NCBI GenBank assembly: GCA_045577075.1
Contig: JAZNHR010000018.1
Location: forward strand, 1-51,904
Direction: 5' to 3'
DNA from: SIG447 sp045577075
GTDB lineage: Bacteria > Bacillota > Clostridia > UMGS1883 > UMGS1540
Length of the DNA stretch: 51,904 bases
Position numbers and translations under genes: made by a program
Notes under the pieces: model-generated
Databases searched by the model: none
What the model saw: only the letters and a program-made list of their open reading frames with translations
What the model was told of the DNA's origin: nothing
Shown: piece by piece, positions 7,773 through 16,050 of the stretch
Numbering within the stretch: position 1 is the stretch's first letter
How the letters are laid out: every line of letters starts with the position of its first letter

Positions 7773-8189
7773 TCATGATTTTTTCTGATATATAAAGTAG
7801 CAAATCCAATAAATAATTACGAGAACAAATTGAGAATATCCAAACCATTTTGCTACATCAGGCATATCAATTAGTGCTGTGATAATTACCACTGTGCTAC
7901 TAATTAAAAGATATATGGAAAATGTAGCACTTTTTGCCTTTTGAATAATTGATACATTTCTTTCATCAGTTTCGTTGATTTTTTGCTTTTTGATACTTTC
8001 CTCGTTTTTAGTAATTTTTAAATATTGTATAATGCGTGCAACGCCGACCATCGCTACTGCAAAACCAAATGCCGATATGAACTCATTGTTAGATTTTGAT
8101 GCAAATACCCCAACAATCATCATTACCCCAAGTGCAATACAAATAACACCAATGTACAATCTTTGTTTAAGTTTCTTTTTGTAGTCCAT
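7773..8189 (-). CDS. Small four-helix membrane protein paired with an XRE regulator
   Basis: A 138-residue protein with four hydrophobic segments (about 12-29, 36-54, 89-107 and 115-133). Between helices 2 and 3 lies a charged cytosolic loop containing INETDERNVSIIQKAK. The ETDER-N-x-I-x2-KA pattern recurs in small Firmicutes membrane proteins (DUF2178-like) encoded next to a tiny Cro-type regulator, as here: the regulator gene ends 2 bases upstream. The function of such pairs is not established. The pair shares the promoter at 8433-8461. Confidence 0.7.
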   Translation of the reverse strand: MDYKKKLKQRLYIGVICIALGVMMIVGVFASKSNNEFISAFGFAVAMVGVARIIQYLKITKNEESIKKQKINETDERNVSIIQKAKSATFSIYLLISSTVVIITALIDMPDVAKWFGYSQFVLVIIYWICYFIYQKKS

Positions 8190-8191
8190 AT

Positions 8192-8389
8192 TTAATCCTC
8201 CTCAAAAATAAAAATATCTTCAATTTTCATATCAAAATATTTTGATATTTTATGAGCAAGCTGCAGTGATGCGTTATATTTCCCGTTTTCCAGTGATATA
8301 ATTGTTTGACGGGTTACGCCTACCGCCCCCGCCAAATCATCTTGCGTTACTTTGTTTTCCTTACGCAATTCTCTTATTCTGTTCTGCAA
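8192..8389 (-). CDS. Small Cro/CI-type regulator
   Basis: A 65-residue protein that is little more than a helix-turn-helix: RIRELRKENKVTQDDLAGAV, then GVTRQTIISLENGKYNASL, and a C-terminal KIEDIFIFEED typical of YgzD-like regulators. It starts with TTG at 8389 after a GGGGGGTGG ribosome binding site. It is first in a two-gene operon with the membrane protein. A perfect inverted repeat (8410-8425) in its leader is a probable binding site. Confidence 0.85.
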   Translation of the reverse strand: MQNRIRELRKENKVTQDDLAGAVGVTRQTIISLENGKYNASLQLAHKISKYFDMKIEDIFIFEED

Positions 8390-8409
8390 GCAACCACCCC
8401 CCGCATATA

Positions 8410-8425
8410 GTAAAGCACGCTTTAC
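8410..8425 (-). promoter_or_regulatory. Inverted-repeat operator upstream of the small Cro-type gene
   Basis: GTAAAGC-AC-GCTTTAC, a perfect 7+7 repeat just downstream of the -10 box, where a bound repressor would block initiation. Confidence 0.5.
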
Positions 8426-8432
8426 ATTTTTT

Positions 8433-8461
8433 ATAATAACATACGCAGTTTAAAATGTCAA
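8433..8461 (-). promoter_or_regulatory. Promoter of the XRE/membrane-protein pair
   Basis: On the minus strand TTGACA (8461-8456), a 17-base spacer and TATTAT (8438-8433). Confidence 0.6.
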
Positions 8462-8557
8462 GTATATTTTACATTTTTATTTAAATAAAAGATGTGGCCG
8501 AATGAACGACCCCCAAAAGTTAGACCAAAAATCTAACGATTGGGAGGTCGGTTTTTT

Positions 8558-8650
8558 ATGGTAAAATACAGTTATGAATTTAAAAGAGAGGAAGCTCTTC
8601 TGAAAAAACTGCGAGAATTGTCCACAGTCTCCGAGGACAGTTCAAATTAA
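8558..8650 (+). pseudogene. orfA remnant of the IS3-type element
   Basis: An ATG after GGGAGG starts MVKYSYEFKR, the typical start of the IS150-type helix-turn-helix protein. After ten codons the sequence jumps to the OrfA tail/OrfB junction region (EEALLKKLREL), so nearly all of OrfA is deleted. It stops at 8650. Confidence 0.6.
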
Positions 8651-8691
8651 AAGACCTTCTCGCAGCAGTTGGTTTTCCAAAGGCAACCTAT

Positions 8692-9048
8692 ATGTTTTGG
8701 CAAAAGCGATTTGATAGAGAAAATCCCGATAAACATTTAGAGAATATAATCACCGAAATACATATAGAAAACAAGGATTACGGTTACAGACGAGTATATA
8801 GAGAATTACGAAACAGAAAGATTTTTGTAAACAAAAAGAAAGTTCAAAGACTTATGCAAAAATTAGGCTTTCAGGTTACATCATTTACTCGTAAAAGCGC
8901 AGATATAATTCATACAAAGGTAATGTTGGCAAAATATCACCCAATAGAATTAACCGAAGATATAACACAAATATTCCTCATCAAAAAATTACTACCGATA
9001 CCACGGAATTTAAGTATTATGAGACAGAAAACAAAGGCAGAATGGTAA
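8692..9048 (+). pseudogene. orfB transposase fragment (N-terminal region)
   Basis: About 118 codons. TYMFWQKRFDRENPDKHLEN, then a segment with DYGYRRVYRELRNR and KKKVQRLMQKLGFQV, match the HTH_21 region ahead of the integrase core in IS3 OrfB. After KSADI the match fails, and the DDE domain (rve) is lost through deletion and frameshift. Confidence 0.65.
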
Positions 9049-9165
9049 TTAAAAAATTGTATTTATATACTTTCCTTGCTATGTTCAACAGAGAAGTTTG
9101 AAGCTACAGCATAAGTCAAAATCCATCTGCTATTGGTATATTGTCTGCCCAAAGGAAAGCAAGAA

Positions 9166-9312
9166 ATGTATTATGGAACAACCTATTACAGCTTTGATGA
9201 ACTCAAGAAAGCTATTGAAAAGTACATAAAATATTATAACGAGAAAAGAATTAAAGAGAACCTTGAGTGGATGAGTCCGGTTCAGTATCGGCTCAACGCC
9301 TTGGCTGCATAA
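9166..9312 (+). pseudogene. orfB transposase fragment (C-terminal tail)
   Basis: A frame of 48 codons contains FDELKKAIEKYIKYYNEKRI and SPVQYRLNALAA, the standard C-terminus of IS3-family OrfB beyond the last catalytic Glu. It is out of frame with the upstream fragment. Confidence 0.65.
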
Positions 9313-9315
9313 AAA

Positions 9316-9346
9316 TAGCGTAGCAGTCGTTAAAACTACTACGCTA
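9316..9346. terminator. Hairpin near the right end of the insertion sequence
   Basis: TAGCGTAGCAGT and ACTACTACGCTA form a 12-base stem with one wobble and a 7-base loop, just inside the right inverted repeat. It could stop transcription out of the element. It also faces the end of the symporter gene from the opposite strand. Confidence 0.4.
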
Positions 9347-9401
9347 TAAAAAGTCTAACTTTTTGGGGTCACATCAGCGGCGCCTTTTAAGTTTACGGCT
9401 T

Positions 9402-10805
9402 TTATTTCAGTTTTGTTTTGTCCCCGAAGTATTCTTTGGTCAGCCTTGCCACCACGCCGGACAGGGCGAACAGTGCAACAAAGTTCGGAATCGCCATGAG
9501 GCCGTTAAAGGTATCTGCAAGGTCCCATGCAACATCTAAAGAGGTTGTGGCGCCGACTACAATCATGACAATGAAGATAAACTGATAAATCTTTGTAGCT
9601 TTCATACCGAACAAGTATTCCATACATCTTGTGCCGTACAGAGACCATCCAAGGATGGTGGAATAGGCAAAGAACATAAGGGCAATCGCCACAAAGAGCG
9701 AGGCAAACTGATTGCCAAATACGGTGGCAAAGGCACTTGTAATCAGTTCTGCGCCCGGTTTGACGCCAAACTCAATGGGGACACCGCTTACAATAACGGT
9801 AAGGCCCGTCAGGGTACAAATCAAAAGTGTGTCTGCAAAAACTTCAAAAATACCGTATAAGCCCTGCTTTACAGCGCTGTCCGTTTCCGCGGCAGCATGT
9901 GCAATCGCGGCAGAGCCAAGACCTGCTTCGTTCGAGAATGCACTGCGACGAAGACCCCAAACGAGTGCTTCTTTAAGCGCAATACCGCTTGCGGCACCCA
10001 ATACCGCGCGCGGTGTAAATGCGGCCCGGAAAATCTTTGCAAACGCATCGCCGATATTTCCAAAATTCCAGATAATAACGACTAAAGTGAAAATGATGTA
10101 GAAAAGGCTCATAAACGGTACCATGTATTCTGTGATTTTACCGATACGTTTGATACCGCCAAGGAGTGCAACACCTGTTATAACCGCCATCAAGATGCCG
10201 ACGATAAGACTTACAGTACCCTGGTTTTCTGCCATGGACGGCACAAAAGCGGCAATCGCATTGTTAATAGAGCCTGTAATACTGTTTGCCTGAGAAAGGT
10301 TACCGATACCAAAGGATGCTAAAATGGCAAATCCGGCAAAGAGAATCGCCAGCCATTTCCAGCTTTTTCCAAGTCCGTTTACGATGTAGTACATCGGGCC
10401 GCCGACCCAGTCGTCTTTTTTGTTGCGCTCTCTGAAGTGCACAGATAAAACGACCTCAGAATACTTGATAATCATACCAAGAAGTGCCGCAACCCAAAGC
10501 CAAAGGAGTGCGCCGTAGCCACCCATGGCAATTGCCTGACAGGTACCAATGATGTTACCGGTGCCAACTGTTGCGGCAAGGGCAGTCGTCAACGCCTGGA
10601 AGGGCGTTACCGAGCCTTCCTTCGCTTCTGACTTACGAAAGGCTTTGCCGATTGTATTCTTTAAGGTATAGCCTAATTTGCCAAACTGTATCGCGCGGTT
10701 GCGAATGGTAAAATATACACCGCCTAACGCAACACAAGGCAGCAGAATGTACATCCACGCCACTGTGTTCAGCGGGCCTGTAAAGAAATTCAGGATCGCC
10801 TGCAT
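9402..10805 (-). CDS. Sodium:alanine/glycine symporter (AGCS family)
   Basis: Polytopic membrane protein of 467 residues, normal for AGCS carriers (AlsT/DagA/YaaJ), which import alanine or glycine with Na+. Family features include FQALTTALAATVGTGNIIGT near residue 65, with the Gly-Asn-Ile substrate loop, then EVVLSVHFRERN, and WGLRRSAFSNEAGLGSAAIA near residue 290. The ATG at 10805 is preferred over the one at 10811 because GGGGA lies 6 bases before it and directly touches the other. It follows the GMP synthetase gene by 39 bases on the same strand. The decayed IS ends 31 bases from its stop. Confidence 0.9.
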   Translation of the reverse strand: MQAILNFFTGPLNTVAWMYILLPCVALGGVYFTIRNRAIQFGKLGYTLKNTIGKAFRKSEAKEGSVTPFQALTTALAATVGTGNIIGTCQAIAMGGYGALLWLWVAALLGMIIKYSEVVLSVHFRERNKKDDWVGGPMYYIVNGLGKSWKWLAILFAGFAILASFGIGNLSQANSITGSINNAIAAFVPSMAENQGTVSLIVGILMAVITGVALLGGIKRIGKITEYMVPFMSLFYIIFTLVVIIWNFGNIGDAFAKIFRAAFTPRAVLGAASGIALKEALVWGLRRSAFSNEAGLGSAAIAHAAAETDSAVKQGLYGIFEVFADTLLICTLTGLTVIVSGVPIEFGVKPGAELITSAFATVFGNQFASLFVAIALMFFAYSTILGWSLYGTRCMEYLFGMKATKIYQFIFIVMIVVGATTSLDVAWDLADTFNGLMAIPNFVALFALSGVVARLTKEYFGDKTKLK

Positions 10806-10844
10806 ACTCATTCCCCTTTAATTAAACTATTTAAGACTGAAAGG

Positions 10845-11822
10845 TTATTCCCACTCAATCGTCCCTACAGGTTTGGGTGTAAGGTCAAGGAGGACGCGGT
10901 TAATGCCTTCCACCTCGCTCGTGATGCGAGCTGTGATTTTATGAAGTACGGGATAGGGTACTTCTTCAATCGTGGCAGTCATAGCGTCAGTCGTATTGAC
11001 GGCGCGAATGATTGCCGGCCAGCCTTCATAGCGCTTATCGTTTCTAACGCCCACACTTTTAAAATCGGGAACAGAAATGAAATACTGCCATACTTTTTCG
11101 GCAAGGCCGCAGTTATCAAATTCCTCGCGAAGAATTGCATCTGCCTCGCGAAGGGCTTGAAGTCTATCTCTTGTAATGGCGCCGAGGCAACGAACGCCAA
11201 GACCCGGGCCCGGGAACGGCTGACGATATACCATTGCGTGCGGAAGTCCTAACGCTTCGCCGACAACGCGGACCTCATCCTTATACAAAAGCCGTACAGG
11301 CTCGACAAGTTCAAACTGCATTTCTTCCGGCAGACCCCCTACATTGTGGTGGGCTTTTACGCCGTCGCTTTCTAAAATGTCAGGATAAATCGTACCTTGG
11401 GCGAGGAAAGAGATGCCTTCGAGCTTGGAGGCTTCTTCATCAAACACTTTAATGAATTCGCCGCCGATAATTTTACGCTTCTTTTCCGGCTCGGAAACGC
11501 CTGCCAGTAAATCTAAAAAGCGGTCGGTAGCGTCAATATAAATGAGGTTTGCGTCCAGCTCCTTGCCGAAAATTTCGACAACCTGTTCGCTTTCGCCTTT
11601 ACGCATAAGGCCGTGATTTACGTGCACGCATACGAGCTGTTTGCCGATGGCTTTTATAAGAAGTGCGGCAACAACCGACGAGTCTACGCCGCCAGAAAGT
11701 GCCAGCAGCACCTTTTTATCTCCCACCTGTGCACGCACTGCGGCAACTTGCTCTTCAATAAAAGCATCTGCCAGTGCTTTGGTCGTAATTCTCTCCATAG
11801 AATCGGGTCTTTTGTTATTCAT
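10845..11822 (-). CDS. guaA: GMP synthetase, ATP-pyrophosphatase subunit without glutaminase domain
   Basis: Converts XMP to GMP with ATP. The 325 residues cover only the synthetase half. The PP-loop is LSGGVDSS at residues 42-49, followed by the XMP-binding region (RQPFPGPGLGVRCLG) and the dimerisation domain ending DLTPKPVGTIEWE. The usual N-terminal class I glutamine amidotransferase (about 190 residues with Cys-His-Glu) is absent, and its start region shows no broken remnant: a ribosome binding site and a promoter (11872-11900) stand in its place. The protein must use free ammonia or a separately encoded glutaminase, as in the two-subunit archaeal enzyme. The partner is not in this window. 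Confidence 0.88.
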   Translation of the reverse strand: MNNKRPDSMERITTKALADAFIEEQVAAVRAQVGDKKVLLALSGGVDSSVVAALLIKAIGKQLVCVHVNHGLMRKGESEQVVEIFGKELDANLIYIDATDRFLDLLAGVSEPEKKRKIIGGEFIKVFDEEASKLEGISFLAQGTIYPDILESDGVKAHHNVGGLPEEMQFELVEPVRLLYKDEVRVVGEALGLPHAMVYRQPFPGPGLGVRCLGAITRDRLQALREADAILREEFDNCGLAEKVWQYFISVPDFKSVGVRNDKRYEGWPAIIRAVNTTDAMTATIEEVPYPVLHKITARITSEVEGINRVLLDLTPKPVGTIEWE

Positions 11823-11871
11823 CTACCGCTCATCCCCTCTATAATAATTTAGGAAAATTTTGAATGGTATA

Positions 11872-11900
11872 ATAATACCACATTTTTGCAAAAATAGCAA
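11872..11900 (-). promoter_or_regulatory. Promoter of the GMP synthetase gene
   Basis: On the minus strand TTGCTA (11900-11895), a 17-base spacer and TATTAT (11877-11872), 50 bases before the start codon. A 6+6 repeat TGGTAT-AATA-ATACCA (11865-11880) overlaps its -10 and could be an operator. Confidence 0.45.
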
Positions 11901-11940
11901 GAAAAAAATAATAAAACGGACGGATTTCGGAGGCAAATAT

Positions 11941-12831
11941 ATGGGGACGGTATTTAGAAAATATTTTACTTCTTATTTTTATATACTCATAGGCTCTCTG
12001 TTGCTTGCGCTGGGGCTGCGTCTTTTTTTGGTGCCTGTGAAAATTTCCCCCGGTGGCGTCAGCTCTATTGCCACCGTTTTTCTGTATCTGTTCCGCGTTC
12101 CACTATCTATAACGACGCTCCTCGCAAACGCCGTTTTATTTGTATTCGGCTATAAGTTTCTCGGAAAAACCGGCATTTTAAAGACGGTGGCAGGCGTTTT
12201 ATTCTCTTCCTTATTCCTCGCACTATTTTCTTCTTTGCCTGTCTACCGCGATGACATTTTAGTCAGTGCCCTTATAGGCGGTCTTTTTTCAGGCACAGGG
12301 ATTGGCCTCTGTGTGCGCCAGGAAGCATCCACGGGCGGCAGTGATTTTGCAGCACTACTCTTAAACCGATTCTTCCCCCACATTTCTGTTTCTCTTTTTA
12401 TACTGGCCATTGACTGTGTGATTATTCTTGCCGCAGGGCTTGTGTTTCGCAGCATAACTATTTCCGCCTATTCCGCCATCTCTCTTTTTATTTCCATGAA
12501 AGCGACAGACCTGATTTTATCCTTTGGAGATGCGGCAAAATCTATCTTTATTCTTTCCGAAAAAACAACCGAGATTTCCGCTGAAATTCAAAATCGGTTT
12601 CAACGTAGCACGACGGGTATTTACAGCCGTGGTATGTACGAAGGCGAAAACCGCCTGATGCTCCTTTCGGTTGTAAGCCCAAAAGAGCTGCCAGCCCTCA
12701 TGCATCTTGTGCGGCGCGTAGACAGGGACGCTTTTATTATTGTTTCGGACGCAAGAGAAGTGCTTGGGGAAGGCTTTAAATCCGGAACAAAATATGATAT
12801 AGTCCATGACAAGAAAAAACCTAACCGATAA
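11941..12831 (+). CDS. YitT-family membrane protein
   Basis: A 296-residue protein with five to six membrane helices in residues 10-195 (DUF161/YitT_membrane), followed by a cytosolic DUF2179 domain. In the latter, TTGIYSRGMYEGENRLMLLS and IVSDAREVLGEGFK match the conserved core. An open frame runs up to 11860, but the ATG at 11941 follows CGGAGG and begins the conserved N-terminus. It diverges from the GMP synthetase gene. The molecular function of YitT proteins is unknown. Its last codons form the left arm of the terminator that follows. Confidence 0.88.
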   Translation: MGTVFRKYFTSYFYILIGSLLLALGLRLFLVPVKISPGGVSSIATVFLYLFRVPLSITTLLANAVLFVFGYKFLGKTGILKTVAGVLFSSLFLALFSSLPVYRDDILVSALIGGLFSGTGIGLCVRQEASTGGSDFAALLLNRFFPHISVSLFILAIDCVIILAAGLVFRSITISAYSAISLFISMKATDLILSFGDAAKSIFILSEKTTEISAEIQNRFQRSTTGIYSRGMYEGENRLMLLSVVSPKELPALMHLVRRVDRDAFIIVSDAREVLGEGFKSGTKYDIVHDKKKPNR

Positions 12832-12850
12832 ACATCGGCTAGGTTTTATA
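12813..12850. terminator. Bidirectional terminator between yitT-like gene and gatB
   Basis: AAACCTA-A-CCGAT, loop AAAC, then ATCGG-C-TAGGTTT (12817-12846): a 12-pair stem with one mismatch, A-rich on the left and TTTTAT on the right. It serves the convergent YitT gene (plus) and gatB (minus), and overlaps the YitT stop codon. Confidence 0.75.
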
Positions 12851-12851
12851 T

Positions 12852-14288
12852 TTAGCGGAGCGCTTCTAACGCTTCGCGCAGTTTCGTTTGAATAACGCCA
12901 GGGTTTGCCTTGCCTTTGGAGGCACGCATAACCTGTCCTGTTAAAAAGCCGATGGCTTTATCCTTGCCTGCCTTAAAGTCAGCAACAGCCGCTTCATTTT
13001 GGGCGAGCACACCCTGAATCATTTCCATGATGGCGCCTTCGTCACTAATCTGGGCAAGACCCTTCTCTTCCACAATTTGTTTCGGGCTCTTGTCGCCTTT
13101 AAACATTTCGGGTAAGACCTGCTTTGCAATCGTGCCGGAAATGGCACCGCTTTCAATCATGGAAATAAGTTCTGCAAGCGCCTTGCCGCCAAAGGGAATG
13201 TTTTCGGCGTCCAGCATGGTTTCATTTAAGATTTTGCTGATTTCGCCAAGGAGCCAATTGGAAACGGCTTTCGGCTTTGCGCCTTCCTGCACAGCGTCCT
13301 CAAAAAGCTTGGAAAGGCCGAGCGATGCAGCGAGAAGCCCTGCATCATATTTCGGCAAATCGTAATCCTCTACGTACCGCTTTTTCTTTTCAGATGGAAG
13401 CTCGGGAAGAGAAGTACGAAGTTCCTCCTTCCATGCCTCGTCTACATAAATCGGCATTAAATCCGGCTCGGGGAAATAGCGGTAGTCATGTGCTTCTTCC
13501 TTCGAACGCATGAGAAAGCTTTCGCCCTTGGCATCGTCCCAGCGGCGTGTTTCCTGTTCCACGGTGCCGCCGGCTTCCAAAATGGCAATCTGCCTATCGC
13601 GCTCAAAGCGAATAGCGCGCACAGCCGCATGGAAGGAGTTTACATTCTTACACTCGGAGCGAACGCCAAATTCCTTTTGCCCCTCCGGGCGCACGGAAAC
13701 GTTAATATCACAGCGAAGGGAGCCTTCCTGCATCTTACAGTCGGAAACGCCGATTGCCTGAAGGGTAGATTTAATGGCTTCCAGAAATGCCATGGCTTCC
13801 TCGGGCGAGCGCATATCCGGCTCGCTGACAATTTCGATAAGCGGAACACCGCCGCGGTTATAGTCTACAAGAGAGAAGTTGGCGCCTTCCGCGTGAAGAA
13901 GTTTACCGGCGTCCTCTTCTATATGGATACGGGTAATCCCGATGTTTTTAAGGCCGTCTTCCGTATCAATTTCCACATAACCATGCTCGCAAAGAGGCAG
14001 GTCAAACTGGGAAATCTGGTAAGCCTTAGGAAGGTCGGGATAAAAATAATTCTTCCTGTCCTGCTTACAGTAGGACGCAATAGAGCAGTGCATACTAAGA
14101 CCGGCTTTAATGCCGTAGTCTACCACGGTTCGGTTTAAAACGGGAAGTGCCCCCGGCAAACCAATACAAACGGGACAGCAGCGCGTATTCGTATCACCGC
14201 CGAAGCTGTTTTCGCAGCTACAATAAATCTTTGTTTTGGTGGCAAGCTCTGCATGCACCTCAAGACCAATCACGGTTTCGTATTTCAT
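12852..14288 (-). CDS. gatB: Aspartyl/glutamyl-tRNA(Asn/Gln) amidotransferase subunit B
   Basis: The 478-residue kinase/transfer subunit of GatCAB, which phosphorylates and amidates Glu-tRNA(Gln) and Asp-tRNA(Asn). It begins ETVIGLEVHAELATKTKIYC, and the Cys cluster (YCSCENSF...CCPVC near residues 24-42) binds zinc. The C-terminal 150 residues are the YqeY-like tRNA-binding domain, with GFLTGQVMRASKGKANP. The ATG at 14288 has GGGAGG 9 bases before it and follows gatA by 2 bases. Full length, all motifs present. Confidence 0.96.
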   Translation of the reverse strand: MKYETVIGLEVHAELATKTKIYCSCENSFGGDTNTRCCPVCIGLPGALPVLNRTVVDYGIKAGLSMHCSIASYCKQDRKNYFYPDLPKAYQISQFDLPLCEHGYVEIDTEDGLKNIGITRIHIEEDAGKLLHAEGANFSLVDYNRGGVPLIEIVSEPDMRSPEEAMAFLEAIKSTLQAIGVSDCKMQEGSLRCDINVSVRPEGQKEFGVRSECKNVNSFHAAVRAIRFERDRQIAILEAGGTVEQETRRWDDAKGESFLMRSKEEAHDYRYFPEPDLMPIYVDEAWKEELRTSLPELPSEKKKRYVEDYDLPKYDAGLLAASLGLSKLFEDAVQEGAKPKAVSNWLLGEISKILNETMLDAENIPFGGKALAELISMIESGAISGTIAKQVLPEMFKGDKSPKQIVEEKGLAQISDEGAIMEMIQGVLAQNEAAVADFKAGKDKAIGFLTGQVMRASKGKANPGVIQTKLREALEALR

Positions 14289-14290
14289 CC

Positions 14291-15736
14291 TTATCTGCCT
14301 CCCTTCGCAAGTTCTAGAGCGTATGCCGCCCGAAGTACCTCGTTGTCACGGAGTCTCCCGCCGATAAGCTGAATACCGATGGGCAGACCTTCTTCGTCAT
14401 TTCCGTACGGCATGCTTAGTGCCGGCAGACCTGCAATGTTTATGGAAACAGTGCAGATATCAGCAAGATACATTTGCACAGGGTCCGCACTCTTTTCGCC
14501 AAACTTCCAAGCCGTGCAGGGCGAGGTGGGCGTTAAAATACAGTCGACCGTTTGGAATACGCGGGCAAAGTCCTGACAGATAAGGGTGCGCGTTTGTTGC
14601 GCCTTTTTATAGTAGGCATCATAATAGCCGCTGCTTAAAACGAAGGTGCCGAGCATGATACGGCGTTTTACTTCCTTGCCGAAGCCTTCGCTTCTTGTCT
14701 TTAAGAAAAGGCTTTCAAGGTCGTCACACCCTTCTGCGCGATAGCCGTACCGCACGCCGTCATACCGGGCGAGATTGGAGCTGGCTTCTGCGGAAGAAAT
14801 GAGATAATATGCTTCCAACGCATAGTCAAGCATGGGTAAGGAGCATTCTATAACTTCTGCGCCCATAGCTTCGTACGCTTTTGCCGCCGAAAGCACCGCT
14901 TCGCGAACAGCAGGGGAAACGGCGTCACTTAAATATTCTTTTGGAAGGCCAATTCGCATACCCTTACATTCTCCTGTAAGTGCGCCCAAAAAGTCGGGCG
15001 TTTGAACGGAAAGAGAGGTGGAGTCCTTCTCGTCTTTTCCGGAAATGGCGGCAAGAACCGTAGCGCAGTCCCGCACATCTTTCGTAATGGGCCCGATTTG
15101 GTCAAGAGAAGATGCAAAGGCAATAAGGCCATACCGGGATACAAGCCCATAGGTCGGCTTCATGCCCACAACGCCGCAAAATGATGCAGGCTGGCGAATG
15201 GAGCCGCCTGTGTCGGACCCAAGGGCAAACACGGCTTCATCCGCCGCGACAGCCGCGGCACTTCCGCCGGAGGAGCCGCCGGGCACACATGCGGTGTTTC
15301 TCGGGTTTTTCGTTTTCTTAAAATAGGAGTTTTCCGTAGAAGAGCCCATGGCAAACTCGTCCATGTTCGCTTTGCCAATCATAACCGCATCCGCGGCGCA
15401 AAGCTTTTCGGCCGCCGTCGCCGTATACGGGGGCACATAGTTATACAGCATTTTGGACGCACACGTTGTCAAAACGCCCTTCGTGGAAATATTATCTTTA
15501 ATGGCAACAGGAATGCCGGCAAGCGGGGAAATCGCTTCTCCACTTGCAAATTTCTTATCTACCGCTTCTGCCTTTTTAATTGCCTCATCCCCTGTTACGG
15601 TAATCAGACTTTCAATCATGGGCTCTGTTTCTTCTATATGGGCAAGCTGTGCACGGGTAAGCTCTAAAGCCGAAATTTCACGATTTTTAAGCTTTTCGTG
15701 CAAGGCGTGCGCCGTCATGGAAAGTAGCGCTTTCAT
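14291..15736 (-). CDS. gatA: Aspartyl/glutamyl-tRNA amidotransferase subunit A
   Basis: The 481-residue amidase-signature subunit that releases ammonia from glutamine for transamidation. The catalytic Lys80 lies in IPVAIKDN, Ser155 in VPGGSSGGSAAA and the nucleophile Ser179 in GSDTGGSIRQPA, the full Ser-cisSer-Lys triad. Operon order is gatC, gatA, gatB, with 15- and 2-base gaps, ensuring balanced subunits. The presence of GatCAB implies that at least one of GlnRS or AsnRS is missing or supplemented in this organism. Confidence 0.96.
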   Translation of the reverse strand: MKALLSMTAHALHEKLKNREISALELTRAQLAHIEETEPMIESLITVTGDEAIKKAEAVDKKFASGEAISPLAGIPVAIKDNISTKGVLTTCASKMLYNYVPPYTATAAEKLCAADAVMIGKANMDEFAMGSSTENSYFKKTKNPRNTACVPGGSSGGSAAAVAADEAVFALGSDTGGSIRQPASFCGVVGMKPTYGLVSRYGLIAFASSLDQIGPITKDVRDCATVLAAISGKDEKDSTSLSVQTPDFLGALTGECKGMRIGLPKEYLSDAVSPAVREAVLSAAKAYEAMGAEVIECSLPMLDYALEAYYLISSAEASSNLARYDGVRYGYRAEGCDDLESLFLKTRSEGFGKEVKRRIMLGTFVLSSGYYDAYYKKAQQTRTLICQDFARVFQTVDCILTPTSPCTAWKFGEKSADPVQMYLADICTVSINIAGLPALSMPYGNDEEGLPIGIQLIGGRLRDNEVLRAAYALELAKGGR

Positions 15737-15751
15737 ATCTGTTCGTCCTTT

Positions 15752-16036
15752 CTATTCAACGGTTTTCGGTACAACAAAACATTCCATATCCGCTTTCGGG
15801 GCATTCTGTAAAATTTCTGCCGTGGACAGGGAAGGCTTAATTTCGTCTTGGCGAAAAACATTTTTTTCGTCTGCCGCAAACATGGTAGGGTCTGCCTCGG
15901 TCTTGAGAGCGGAAAGCTTGTCCGCAAAAGCCAGTATGCTTTGCATTTCGCCTGTCAGACGTTCCTTTTCCTCGACAGATAAGGCAAGCTTGGAAAGCTT
16001 TGCAAGATGTTCTATTTCCTGCATTGTAATTGCCAT
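15752..16036 (-). CDS. gatC: Aspartyl/glutamyl-tRNA amidotransferase subunit C
   Basis: A 94-residue small subunit that wraps round GatA and GatB. EIEHLAKLSKLALSVEEKER and MQSILAFADKLSALKTEADP are the conserved helices. An upstream in-frame start exists at 16066, but the ATG at 16036 has GAGGAGT 7 bases before it and gives the normal length. It lies 14 bases after the metallophosphoesterase gene. Confidence 0.94.
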   Translation of the reverse strand: MAITMQEIEHLAKLSKLALSVEEKERLTGEMQSILAFADKLSALKTEADPTMFAADEKNVFRQDEIKPSLSTAEILQNAPKADMECFVVPKTVE

Positions 16037-16050
16037 AGATTTTACTCCTC

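Larger units (their letters stand above)
8508..9370 (+). mobile_element. Decayed IS3-family (IS150-like) insertion sequence
   Basis: Terminal inverted repeats of 18 bases (8508-8525 and 9353-9370) match at 17 positions. They have the CCCC-AAAAGTTAGAC pattern seen in the IS150 branch of IS3. Inside are fragments of orfA, the middle of orfB, and the orfB C-terminus, separated by deletions and frameshifts. At 863 bases it is well short of the usual 1.2-1.5 kb. No direct target repeat is visible at the ends. The DDE catalytic core is missing, so the element cannot move by itself, although its ends look intact. Confidence 0.8.

Noticed and set aside
13488..14138. 216-codon plus-strand frame opposite gatB
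   Set aside because: Shadow of gatB; composition is unlike a natural protein and no start signal is present.
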